From DATCYZ01 sp036526195 (GTDB lineage Bacteria > Pseudomonadota > Gammaproteobacteria > Burkholderiales > SG8-39): DNA of 47,664 bases. The position numbers and the translations under genes are program-made. The stretch lies in assembly GCA_036526195.1 (NCBI GenBank), contig DATCYZ010000002.1:1-47664 (forward strand), written 5' to 3'. The notes under the pieces are model-generated. The model was not told the DNA's origin, searched no databases, and saw only the letters and a program-made list of their open reading frames with translations. The stretch's first letter is position 1. Each line of letters begins with the position of its first letter. This document shows positions 17,339-24,811 of the stretch, piece by piece.

Positions 17339-17902
17339 CTAGTCCTTCAGCGCCTCGATGGCGATGTCGAGCTTCACGTCGTCGCTGACCGCGGGCACGG
17401 CGTACTTCATGCCCCAGTCGCTGCGCTTGATGGTGGCGGTGGCATCCGCGCCGCAGAAGTCCTTCTTCAGCATCGGGTGCATGCGGCAGTGGAAGTGCGT
17501 CACCGCGAGCGTCACCGGCTTCGTCACGCCAAGCAGGGTCAACTCGCCCTCGATCGATTTCGGCGCGGCGCCCTCGAATACCACCTTCGTCGACTTGAAG
17601 GTCGCGGTGGCGAACTTCTCGACGTTGAAGAAATCGCCTGCCAGCAGGTGCTTGTCCAGCTTCTCGTCGCCGGACATCACGCCCGCGGGCGAGATGACGA
17701 TCTCGACCGAACCGGTCTTCGCCGCCGCGTCGAGCACCACCTTGCCGGAGGTCTTCGTCAGCTTGCCGCGAAACGTCGAGGTGCCAAAATGGCTCACGGC
17801 CCAGGTGATGTGGGTATGGCGCGGTTCGACGGTGTAGCTCTGCGCGGCAGCCGGCAGGGCAAGGGCGGCCAGCGCGAGGCCGGCCAGGGAACGCTTGAGC
17901 AT
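17339..17902 (-). CDS. YceI family periplasmic protein (first copy)
   Basis: This 187-residue protein has a signal peptide (residues 1 to about 20, ending AAA-Q) and the YceI lipocalin-like barrel: HTHITWAVSHFGTSTFRGKL near the N-terminus and a conserved SDWGMKYAVPAVSDDVKLDI end. YceI proteins bind long isoprenoid chains such as polyprenyl quinones in the periplasm. The ATG at 17902 has AGGA upstream. Its neighbour upstream is a second, diverged YceI gene, 83 bp away. It has two Cys (HCRM, FCGA) that might form a disulphide. Confidence 0.9.
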   Translation of the reverse strand: MLKRSLAGLALAALALPAAAQSYTVEPRHTHITWAVSHFGTSTFRGKLTKTSGKVVLDAAAKTGSVEIVISPAGVMSGDEKLDKHLLAGDFFNVEKFATATFKSTKVVFEGAAPKSIEGELTLLGVTKPVTLAVTHFHCRMHPMLKKDFCGADATATIKRSDWGMKYAVPAVSDDVKLDIAIEALKD

Positions 17903-17985
17903 GGGGGAATCCTTCCTTCGGGTTGTGATGACGGGGTAAACCGGAATGGCCTGCGGCAAACGCCTGCCGCGGGCGCGCTATTCCG

Positions 17986-18561
17986 CTATTTCGACGGGCC
18001 GAGCAGGAGGTCGAATTTCACCTCGACCTCGTCGGCGATCTGGGAGGTATCCGCCCACAGCCCGGTGCCGACGCCAAAGGCCAGCCGCTTGATCGTCAGG
18101 CTGCCCTGGGCGCGCAGGCCGCCGCCCGGGAGTGGGGCCACGGTGAAGGGGATGCTCGCCTCGCGCGTCGCGCCCTTGATCGTCAGCCGGCCGAGCGCCT
18201 CGTAGCGGCGCTCCCCGGCGCGACGCACCGCGGTGGAGACGAAGCTCGCGGTGGCGAACTTCGGCGCATCGAACCACGCGGGGCGCTTCGCCTCGGTGTC
18301 GCCCTCGGCTGAGCCGGTATCGATGGCGCCGACATCGATGTCGAGCCTCACCGAGCCCTTATCCGGCGCGCGCTCGTCGAACACGACATGGGCGCCGAAC
18401 TTCGGAAAGCGCCCCTCGACGGCAATCTTCCTTTCCACCGTATAGACGAAGGCGACGCGGCTCTTGCCCGTGTCCAGTGCCCGCGCCTGCGCCTGCACTG
18501 CGCCCGCCACCAGGCCTTGCGCCACGAGAATCACTGCCAGAACCCGCATCGACACGTTCAT
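17986..18561 (-). CDS. YceI family periplasmic protein (second copy)
   Basis: This 191-residue protein starts MNVSMRVLAVILVAQGL, a signal peptide with probable cleavage after VQAQA, followed by a YceI-type barrel (SRVAFVYTVERKIAVEGRFPKF, FATASFVSTAVR, FDLLLGP). It shares the fold with the downstream YceI protein but the sequence is well diverged. The ATG overlaps the cytochrome b561 stop by four bases (ATGA). Cytochrome b561-YceI pairs are common, and the pair probably handles a quinone or isoprenoid electron carrier; that is inference. Confidence 0.88.
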   Translation of the reverse strand: MNVSMRVLAVILVAQGLVAGAVQAQARALDTGKSRVAFVYTVERKIAVEGRFPKFGAHVVFDERAPDKGSVRLDIDVGAIDTGSAEGDTEAKRPAWFDAPKFATASFVSTAVRRAGERRYEALGRLTIKGATREASIPFTVAPLPGGGLRAQGSLTIKRLAFGVGTGLWADTSQIADEVEVKFDLLLGPSK

Positions 18562-19112
18562 GATCTCCGGCTCCCGCCCGGCAGCATGCGCTGCAGCACG
18601 CCGTCCCGGTCGATGAAATGATGCTTGAGCGCCGCGGCAACGTGCAGGAGCACCAGCGCGGCGAACGCCTTGTTGAGCGCGAAGTGTACGACCTTGAGCG
18701 CGTCGCCCAGTTCCCGGTCGCGCGCCAGCAGGTCGGGCAGCCTGAACAGCCCGAACGGCACCGTGGCGAAGCCGAGCGCCGAGCTCATCAGCCAGCCCGA
18801 GAGCGGCACCGCGAACATGAGCAGGTAGAGCAGATGGTGTGCCGCGGTCGCAGCGATGCGCTCCCAGCGCGGCATCGAGGCCGGCAGCGCCGGTGCCGGG
18901 TGGGTTGCGCGCCACGCGAGGCGCAGGCACGCCAGCAGGAATACCGTGACACCGAGCGTCTTGTGCAGCGGCACCGTCTTCAGGCGCACCATCAGCGGTT
19001 GCGCCACCATCCACAGGCCGATGGCGAAGACCGCGACGAGCGCGAGCGCCATCAGCCAGTGCATGGCCTGCGCGACGCCGTCGTAGCGTGGACCGCTCAC
19101 CCCGGCGCTCAC
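18558..19112 (-). CDS. Cytochrome b561 family membrane protein
   Basis: This protein of about 184 residues has four membrane helices and histidines at the positions used to hold two b hemes: AMHWLM in helix 1, PLHKTLG in helix 2, AHHLLYLL in helix 3 and LLHVAAALKHHF in helix 4. It is thought to pass electrons between quinol and a periplasmic acceptor. No ATG is available; GTG at 19112 overlaps the relA TGA by four bases (GTGA), and a second GTG lies at 19100. It is translationally chained to relA upstream and YceI downstream. Confidence 0.88.
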   Translation of the reverse strand: MSAGVSGPRYDGVAQAMHWLMALALVAVFAIGLWMVAQPLMVRLKTVPLHKTLGVTVFLLACLRLAWRATHPAPALPASMPRWERIAATAAHHLLYLLMFAVPLSGWLMSSALGFATVPFGLFRLPDLLARDRELGDALKVVHFALNKAFAALVLLHVAAALKHHFIDRDGVLQRMLPGGSRRS

Positions 19113-21319
19113 GCCCGCGCCGCCCGGATCACCCCTGGCACGGTCTTCACCACGGCCAGCGCGCGGCGCAGCTGCTCGAGGTCGCTCACGGTGAAGGTGA
19201 AGCGCATGGTGGCGAGCTCGTCGCGCGTCTGCGTGCGCACCGCGTTCACGTTGACGCGCTCGCGCGCGAGCGCGTCGCCGATGTCGCGCAGCAGGCCCTG
19301 CCGGTCGGTGGCGGTCACCAGCACCTGCACGGTGTAGGCGCCTTCCGCGCCGCTCCACTGTGCGTCGAGCAGGCGCTCGGGCAGCCGCTCGGCAAGCCGG
19401 CGCAGGCTGTCGCAGTCCTCGCGATGGATCGACACCCCCTTGCCGCGCGTGACGAAGCCGCGGATCGCGTCCGGCGGCACCGGCTTGCAGCACTGCGCAA
19501 GCTGGGTGAGCAGGCGGTCCATGCCCACCACCAGCACGCCGCCGTCGCGCGCCCGCGTCCGGGGGCGTCGCGGCGCGAGCGAGGGCGCCGCGAGCGTCGC
19601 CTCGGGCTTCTGCGGGCCCCCTTTCAGCGCCTGCAGCGCCGCGTGCAGTTGCCGCAGGTTGATCTCGTCGCGCGCCACCGCCGTGAACAGCGCGTCGTGG
19701 TCGTCGAATCCGAGCCGCTTCGCGAGTTCGTCATGGCCGACCTGGCTCGCGCCCTCGCGGCGCGCCTCGCGCTCGACCGTAGCGCGGCCCGCGGCGATGG
19801 TCTCGACCAGCGCCTGCGCGTTGAACCACTGCCGCACTTTCTGGCGCGCGCGCGGGCTTCTGACGAAGCCGCGCTCGGCCAGCAGCCAGTCGCGCGTCGG
19901 CCCACCGGTCTTGGCGGCGACGATCTCCACGCGCTGGCCGCTGGCGAGCGGCGTATCGAGCGCCACCAGCTGGCCGTCGACCTTCGCGCCCCGGCAGCGG
20001 TGGCCGAGGTCGGAGTGCAGCGCATAGGCGAAATCCACCGGCGTCGAGCCCGCCGGCAGGTCCAGCACCCGGCCCTGCGGGGTGAGGACGTAAATGGTGT
20101 CGTCCAGCCCGGCGGCGCGCGTCTTCTCCGCCCACTGCGTGCCCTCGTCCACCTCGTCGCGCCAGGCGAGCAGCTGGCGCAGCAGCGCGATCTTGTCGTC
20201 GAAGCCGTCGCTCGCCTGCGCCGGGCCGCCGGCCTCCTTGTAGCGCCAGTGCGCGGCAATGCCGAACTCCGCATGGCGGTGCATCGCCTCGGTGCGGATC
20301 TGCACCTCCAGCGTGCGCCCGCCCGGCCCCATCACCGCGGTGTGCAGCGACTGGTAGCGGTTGCCCTTCGGCCTCGAGATATAGTCGTCGAATTCCTTCG
20401 GGATCGGCTGCCAGAGGTTGTGCACCACCCCGAGCGCGGTGTAGCAGTCCTTCACCCCGGGCACGATGATGCGCAGCGCGCGCACGTCGTAGACCTCGGA
20501 GAAGTCGATGCTCTTCGCGCGCATCTTGTTCCAGATCGAATAGATGTGCTTCGGCCGACCGGCCACCTCGGCCTGGATGCCGGCGGCGGCGAGCTCGCGC
20601 TGCGTCTGCGCCATGGCGTCGCGGATGTACTGCTCGCGCTCGAGGCGCTTCTCGTCCAGCATCGCGGCAATGCGCTTGTACACCTCGGGGTCGAGGATGC
20701 GCAGCGACAGGTCTTCCATTTCCCACTTGAACTGCCAGACGCCGAGCCGGTTGGCGAGCGGCGCGTAGATGTCGAGCGTTTCCTCCGCATAGCCGCGGCG
20801 CTCTGCGCCGTCGTGCTTCGCGAACCAGCGCAGCGTCTGCGTGCGGCTGGCGAGCCGGATCAGCACCACGCGGATGTCCTCGACCATGCCGAGCACCATC
20901 TTGCGCAGCACCTCGGTCTGCGCGGCGCGCGCCTCGCGACGGCCCGCGCCGGTGCTGCGCCCGCCGCGCGTGGCGACGCGCAACTGGTAGAGCTTCTCGA
21001 CGCCGGCCGCCAGCCCCGCGATCTCCGCGCCAAAGGCGCCCTGCAGCGCGTCCGTGCCGCCGAGGTACTTCGGCGTGGCGAACAGCAGGCCGGCGGCGCG
21101 TCCCGCCGGATCGAGGCCGATTGACGCGAGGTTGCCTGCGAGGCCGAGCGCATGCGGCCACAGCGGCTCCTCGGTGGCCAGCACCTGCCCGGCATACAGC
21201 GGCTCGGCGAAGCCGAGCGCGCGCTCGAGCAGCGCGCGCTCCGGCGCGGCGAGTCCGGCGGCGATCGGATCGAGCGCCGCCGCGCTGTTCTGGGGATGCA
21301 GGCGGACAACCGAGACCAT
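19109..21319 (-). CDS. relA: (p)ppGpp synthetase RelA (hydrolase domain degenerate)
   Basis: This 736-residue long RSH protein has: a degenerate HD domain (residues about 20-170; the catalytic HD-x-VED motif is absent), the synthetase domain (VYDVRALRIIVPG to AEFGIAAHW, about 245-345) with the EFDDY form of the EXDD motif typical of synthetase-only RelA, a TGS domain (about 405-465), a Zn-finger-like CCKPVPPD segment, and a C-terminal ACT domain. It makes (p)ppGpp on starved ribosomes. Position as first gene before cytochrome b561 and YceI is unusual. A separate SpoT must supply hydrolysis elsewhere; it is not in this window. Confidence 0.94.
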   Translation of the reverse strand: MVSVVRLHPQNSAAALDPIAAGLAAPERALLERALGFAEPLYAGQVLATEEPLWPHALGLAGNLASIGLDPAGRAAGLLFATPKYLGGTDALQGAFGAEIAGLAAGVEKLYQLRVATRGGRSTGAGRREARAAQTEVLRKMVLGMVEDIRVVLIRLASRTQTLRWFAKHDGAERRGYAEETLDIYAPLANRLGVWQFKWEMEDLSLRILDPEVYKRIAAMLDEKRLEREQYIRDAMAQTQRELAAAGIQAEVAGRPKHIYSIWNKMRAKSIDFSEVYDVRALRIIVPGVKDCYTALGVVHNLWQPIPKEFDDYISRPKGNRYQSLHTAVMGPGGRTLEVQIRTEAMHRHAEFGIAAHWRYKEAGGPAQASDGFDDKIALLRQLLAWRDEVDEGTQWAEKTRAAGLDDTIYVLTPQGRVLDLPAGSTPVDFAYALHSDLGHRCRGAKVDGQLVALDTPLASGQRVEIVAAKTGGPTRDWLLAERGFVRSPRARQKVRQWFNAQALVETIAAGRATVEREARREGASQVGHDELAKRLGFDDHDALFTAVARDEINLRQLHAALQALKGGPQKPEATLAAPSLAPRRPRTRARDGGVLVVGMDRLLTQLAQCCKPVPPDAIRGFVTRGKGVSIHREDCDSLRRLAERLPERLLDAQWSGAEGAYTVQVLVTATDRQGLLRDIGDALARERVNVNAVRTQTRDELATMRFTFTVSDLEQLRRALAVVKTVPGVIRAARA

Positions 21320-21401
21320 GGGGGTATTCTAATGTCCGACGATGACAGGCTCCGACTCGACCCTGCGCCGCTGGCCCCGCGGCCTGCCGCGCCGCTGACC
21401 G

Positions 21402-22163
21402 ATGGGCTGGTGGACCGACTGGAAGCGGCGCCGCACCCTCGCGCGCCACGCCATCGACGAAGCGCTGTGGGCGCGCACCGTGCTGGCGCTGCCCTGCATC
21501 GGTGAACTCGCGCGCGAGGATGCCGCCGACCTGCGCGCGCTCGCGCTGCTGTTTCTTGCGGAAAAGCGCCTCGTCGGGGCGCAGGGCTTCGCACTGGATG
21601 ACGCGATGCGCGTCACGATCGCCGCGCAGGCCTGCCTGCCGATCCTGCGCCTCGGCCTGGACTGGTACGAGGACTGGGTCGAAGTGATCGTCTACCCGGG
21701 CGACTTTCGCGTGCAGCGCAGCCAGCTGGACGAAACCGGGGTGGTGCACGAGTGGGAGGACGAGCTCGCCGGCGAAGCCATGCCCGGCGGGCCGGTGGTG
21801 CTCTCATGGGACGCCGCGACCAATGACCCGGCGATGAACGTGGTGATCCACGAGTTCGCGCACAAGCTCGACATGCGCTCGGGTGAAGCCGACGGCATGC
21901 CGCCGCTGCACGCCGGCATGTCGCGCGCTGCCTGGCACGCCGCCTTCAGCACCGCCTACGAGGGCTTCTGCGACCGGGTCGAGCGCCGCATCGAGACCTG
22001 GCTCGATCCCTACGCCGCCGAGGACCCGGCGGAGTTCTTCGCGGTGGTGAGCGAGGCCTTCTTCGTCTGGCCGCGGGAGACCGCGCGGCGCTACCCGGAG
22101 GTGTACGCGCAGCTCGCGGCCTTCTACCGGCAGGACCCGGTGGCGCGGCTCCCGGCGTTTTAG
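21402..22163 (+). CDS. mtfA: MtfA-like zinc-dependent peptidase
   Basis: This 253-residue protein belongs to the M90 (MtfA/YeeI) family. The gluzincin motif HEFAHKLD places zinc ligands at His150 and His154 with catalytic Glu151; a downstream Glu in DPAEFFAVVSEAFF (211-221) is the third ligand. In E. coli MtfA binds the Mlc repressor and so affects glucose uptake; the native peptidase substrate is not known. The ATG lies 82 bp from the divergent relA start. The stop TAG at 22161-22163 is the first three bases of dispersed repeat copy C. Confidence 0.9.
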   Translation: MGWWTDWKRRRTLARHAIDEALWARTVLALPCIGELAREDAADLRALALLFLAEKRLVGAQGFALDDAMRVTIAAQACLPILRLGLDWYEDWVEVIVYPGDFRVQRSQLDETGVVHEWEDELAGEAMPGGPVVLSWDAATNDPAMNVVIHEFAHKLDMRSGEADGMPPLHAGMSRAAWHAAFSTAYEGFCDRVERRIETWLDPYAAEDPAEFFAVVSEAFFVWPRETARRYPEVYAQLAAFYRQDPVARLPAF

Positions 22164-22190
22164 TAACTTATAGGTTACTATCTGACCACA
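22161..22190 (+). repeat. Dispersed palindromic repeat, copy C
   Basis: TAGTAAC-TTATAG-GTTACTA (22161-22180) followed by TCTGACCA matches copies A and B in arms and tail, with two changes in the core. It begins at the mtfA stop codon, giving the double stop TAG-TAA in frame, and ends 14 bp before the next gene's ATG. Confidence 0.8.
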
Positions 22191-22203
22191 ACCGGCGCCC
22201 GAC

Positions 22204-22680
22204 ATGAAAACCCTGCTCATCGTCTTCCATACCGGCGGCGTGAAAACCGCGCAGATGGCCGACGCCGTGGCGCGCGGCGCGCACCGCGCGCTTGAGGAGG
22301 CCGAGGCCGTGGATGCGGTGCGCATCGTGCAGCTGCGCTGCGCCGACGCCGGCCCCGAAGACGTGCTCGCCGCCGACGCGCTCGCCCTGGGCACGCCGGA
22401 GAACTTCGGCTACATGTCCGGCATGATGAAGGACTTCCTCGAGCGGGTGTTCTACCCCTGCGAGGGGAGAATCGAGGGCCGGCCCTGGGCGCTCTTCGTC
22501 GGCGCCGGGCAGGACGGCTCGGGCGCGGTCAACTCGGTGGAACGCATCGTCACGGGGCTGCGGCTGAAAAAGGCCTTCGAGCCGGTGATCGGGCTGAAGG
22601 ACCTGACGCCCGAGGTGATCGAACGTTGCGAGGAACTCGGCGCGACGCTGGCGGCGGGGCTGGCGCTGGGGGTGCTGTAG
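22204..22680 (+). CDS. Flavodoxin-fold protein
   Basis: This 158-residue protein has the flavodoxin pattern: first strand and phosphate loop (LLIVFHTGGVKTAQMADAV), then ADALALGTPENFGYMSGMMKDFLERV, a WrbA/NAD(P)H-dependent reductase-like flavin site. It probably binds FMN and acts in the cytoplasm as a quinone reductase or electron carrier. No redox partner is next to it. Repeat copy C is directly upstream, and no clear Shine-Dalgarno sequence is seen. Confidence 0.8.
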   Translation: MKTLLIVFHTGGVKTAQMADAVARGAHRALEEAEAVDAVRIVQLRCADAGPEDVLAADALALGTPENFGYMSGMMKDFLERVFYPCEGRIEGRPWALFVGAGQDGSGAVNSVERIVTGLRLKKAFEPVIGLKDLTPEVIERCEELGATLAAGLALGVL

Positions 22681-22692
22681 CCCGCGGCAGCC

Positions 22693-23910
22693 TCAGAGCA
22701 CCAGTTCGGTCGACTCCCCCGGCGCCTCGCACACCACCTTCGAGCCGAGCTTCTCCAGCGCAGCGCGCGTCTCGGCGAGCTTGAGGTCGATCTCGTCGTC
22801 GCCCTGGTCCGGGTCGTGGTGGAAGAGGTGCAATCGCTTCACCTCGGCGCGCGCCGCGAGGTCGGCCACCTGGCTGACGCAGGAATGGCCCCAGTCGACC
22901 TTCGCGGGATATTCATGGTCGCGGTAGGTGGTATCGGTGATCAGCACGTCCGCCCCGCGCACGAACTCGGCCAGCCGCTCGACGTAGCGCGCGTCGTGGC
23001 GCGCGTCGTCGGGCAGGTAGAGCTCGTTGTCGGTGATGTAGCACACGCGCTTGCCGTGGGCCGTCAGCCGGTAGCCGAGGCAGTAGCCCGGGTGCTTGAG
23101 CAGCATGGTGTCGATGCGCACCGGGCCGAACTCGAGGCTTTCCTCACGCAGGTCGCGGAACGTCAGCCGCGCGCCGAACTCGCGCACCGTCACCGGGAAG
23201 TAGACGCTTTCCATCTGCGCGCTCACCACGCGCTCGATGGTGAGGTCGCCCTGGTAGGGGCCGTAGATCTCGATCTGGTTGCCGCGCAGGTACAGCGGCG
23301 CGAAGAACGGGATGGTGTTGATGTGGTCCCAGTGCGGGTGCGAGATGAAGATGCGCGCCGACATGCGCTCGGTCGGGTTCTGCATGACGCGGTCCGACAG
23401 CCGCTTCACCCCCGAACCGCAGTCGAAGACATAGATCGGCTCGCCGCCCAGCTCCACCGAGACGCAGGGCGTGTTGCCGCCGTAGCGCAGCGTTTTCGGC
23501 CCCGGCACCGGCAGCGTTCCGTGCACCCCCCAGTAGGTGACGGTGACGCTGCTGGTCATCACCTCCATGATGGATTCGAGCAGGGTGTCGCGCACGATGG
23601 GCTTCAGCAGGTAGCCGTCGGCCCCCAGTTCCTTCGCGCGGCGCCGGTCGAAATCGTAGGACTTCACCGACAGCACGATGATCTTCATGCCGGCGAGGTC
23701 GCGCCGGCCGCGCAGCTTGCGCGTCAGTTCGAACCCGTCCATGCCCGGCATCATCAGGTCGGTGATCACGCAGTCCGGGCGCAGGCCCGGCACGTCCTTC
23801 AGCGCGTCGCGGCTGGAGCTGCAGGCCGTGACCCGATGGCCGGCGTCCACGAGGATTTTCTCGAGGAGGGCGAGGATGTCCGGATCGTCGTCTACGATGA
23901 AAAAATGCAT
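22693..23910 (-). CDS. Response regulator fused to a metallo-beta-lactamase domain
   Basis: This 405-residue protein has two domains. Residues 1-118 are a receiver with acidic pocket Asp7-Asp9, phosphoacceptor Asp51 (CVITDLMMPGMDG), Ser81 and Lys103 (LLKP). Residues 125-400 are a metallo-beta-lactamase-fold hydrolase with SHPHWDHI (His191, His193, Asp195, His196), a later metal His in FHHDPDQGDDE, and a DCGSGVKRL loop reminiscent of PhnP/cyclic phosphodiesterase-type members. So phosphorylation at Asp51 may switch a hydrolase. No sensor kinase lies beside it. The ATG at 23910 has no Shine-Dalgarno sequence; three 17-bp tandem repeats occupy its upstream region. The substrate is unknown. Confidence 0.88.
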   Translation of the reverse strand: MHFFIVDDDPDILALLEKILVDAGHRVTACSSSRDALKDVPGLRPDCVITDLMMPGMDGFELTRKLRGRRDLAGMKIIVLSVKSYDFDRRRAKELGADGYLLKPIVRDTLLESIMEVMTSSVTVTYWGVHGTLPVPGPKTLRYGGNTPCVSVELGGEPIYVFDCGSGVKRLSDRVMQNPTERMSARIFISHPHWDHINTIPFFAPLYLRGNQIEIYGPYQGDLTIERVVSAQMESVYFPVTVREFGARLTFRDLREESLEFGPVRIDTMLLKHPGYCLGYRLTAHGKRVCYITDNELYLPDDARHDARYVERLAEFVRGADVLITDTTYRDHEYPAKVDWGHSCVSQVADLAARAEVKRLHLFHHDPDQGDDEIDLKLAETRAALEKLGSKVVCEAPGESTELVL

Positions 23911-23912
23911 GA

Positions 23913-23963
23913 TTGGACGGAAGTTTAGCTTGGACGGAACTTTAGCTTGGACGGAAGTTTAGC
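23913..23963. repeat. Three 17-bp tandem repeats upstream of the receiver-hydrolase gene
   Basis: Units at 23913-23929, 23930-23946 and 23947-23963 read TTGGACGGAAGTTTAGC on the plus strand; the middle unit has one change (AAC for AAG). They start 3 bp from the ATG at 23910 and fill the place of its 5' leader, in the divergent region between that gene and the cytochrome-like gene at 24037. Phased direct repeats of this kind often bind a regulator, but expansion of a simple duplication is also possible. Confidence 0.9.
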
Positions 23964-24036
23964 AGCCGCCCCGTTTCGCGGCAGGACGCGCGCATGATGC
24001 GACAATCCGCGTTGCAGTGCTTGGAGGGCAACAGGC

Positions 24037-24807
24037 GTGGTGAGGGCCGACATACCGGATGCGCGACTGATCGCCATGGTCGCGGCAAGCGCTGCCGCCA
24101 TCGTGCTGTGGTTCGTGCTGCGGCCCTGGTTGCCGCTCGCCTGGCGCGAGCCGGGCAGCCCCGAGCTCTACCTCACCGGCGTGGCCGGCGCGCTCCTGCT
24201 GCTGGTGCCCTCGGCCTTCGCCTTCGCCAAGCGCAGCGGCGCGGCCCGGCCGCGCGCCTGGTTCAATGCCCACGTCGCCTGCGCCTGTGCCGGCAGCGTG
24301 CTGATCGCGATCCACTCCGCCGGCTTCCTGCGCCGGCCGCCCGCGCTGCTGCTCGCGGCGCTGGTGCTGCTCGCGGCGATCGGGGTGTGGGCACGGGTGC
24401 GCGGCTCGCGCCGCATGGCGGCGACCTTCGGCTCGAAGGTCGGCACCTTCCAGGCACCCGACGCCGCCACGCGCGAGCGCCTGCGCGAGTTGCTGTCGCA
24501 GAAACGCCGGCTGCTCGCACAACTCGACCCGGCCGCGGACGAGGGCACCTTCTCGGTCAGCCTGCCGCAGCTGCTGCGCGCGCCGCGGCTGGCCCTGGCG
24601 TACCGCAGGCTCGAGCGCGAGGAGTCCCGCCTGCTCGGCACCCGCGCCGCCGCCGGCGCGCTCGCCGGCGGGTGGCGTCCCCTGCACTTGGCCGTGGCGT
24701 GCCTCTTCGTCCTCGGCGTGGTGGTGCACGTGCTCACCGTCACCTTCTTCGCCGGCTACGTCGCGGACTACGGGCCGGTGACCTGGTGGCACCTCAGGGC
24801 ATGGTGA
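24037..24807 (+). CDS. Membrane protein with two His-x13-His pairs, probable di-heme b subunit
   Basis: This 256-residue protein has about five membrane helices (roughly 12-33, 44-64, 76-97, 103-121, 213-240) and a polar, charged stretch of about 90 residues before the last one. Helix 3 carries His79 and His93, and the last helix carries His217 and His231; both pairs are 14 apart, the spacing that lets two helices hold two stacked b hemes as in cytochrome b. I recognise no named family. The start is GTG at 24037 (or GTG 24040), with GGAGG nine bases before. It is four bases upstream of the molybdopterin fusion gene, so it is likely the membrane partner that passes electrons to or from quinone. 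Confidence 0.75.
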   Translation: MVRADIPDARLIAMVAASAAAIVLWFVLRPWLPLAWREPGSPELYLTGVAGALLLLVPSAFAFAKRSGAARPRAWFNAHVACACAGSVLIAIHSAGFLRRPPALLLAALVLLAAIGVWARVRGSRRMAATFGSKVGTFQAPDAATRERLRELLSQKRRLLAQLDPAADEGTFSVSLPQLLRAPRLALAYRRLEREESRLLGTRAAAGALAGGWRPLHLAVACLFVLGVVVHVLTVTFFAGYVADYGPVTWWHLRAW

Positions 24808-24811
24808 ACCG

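Noticed and set aside
23913..23963. CRISPR or replication iterons
   Set aside because: The units abut with no spacers, and no replication gene is near.
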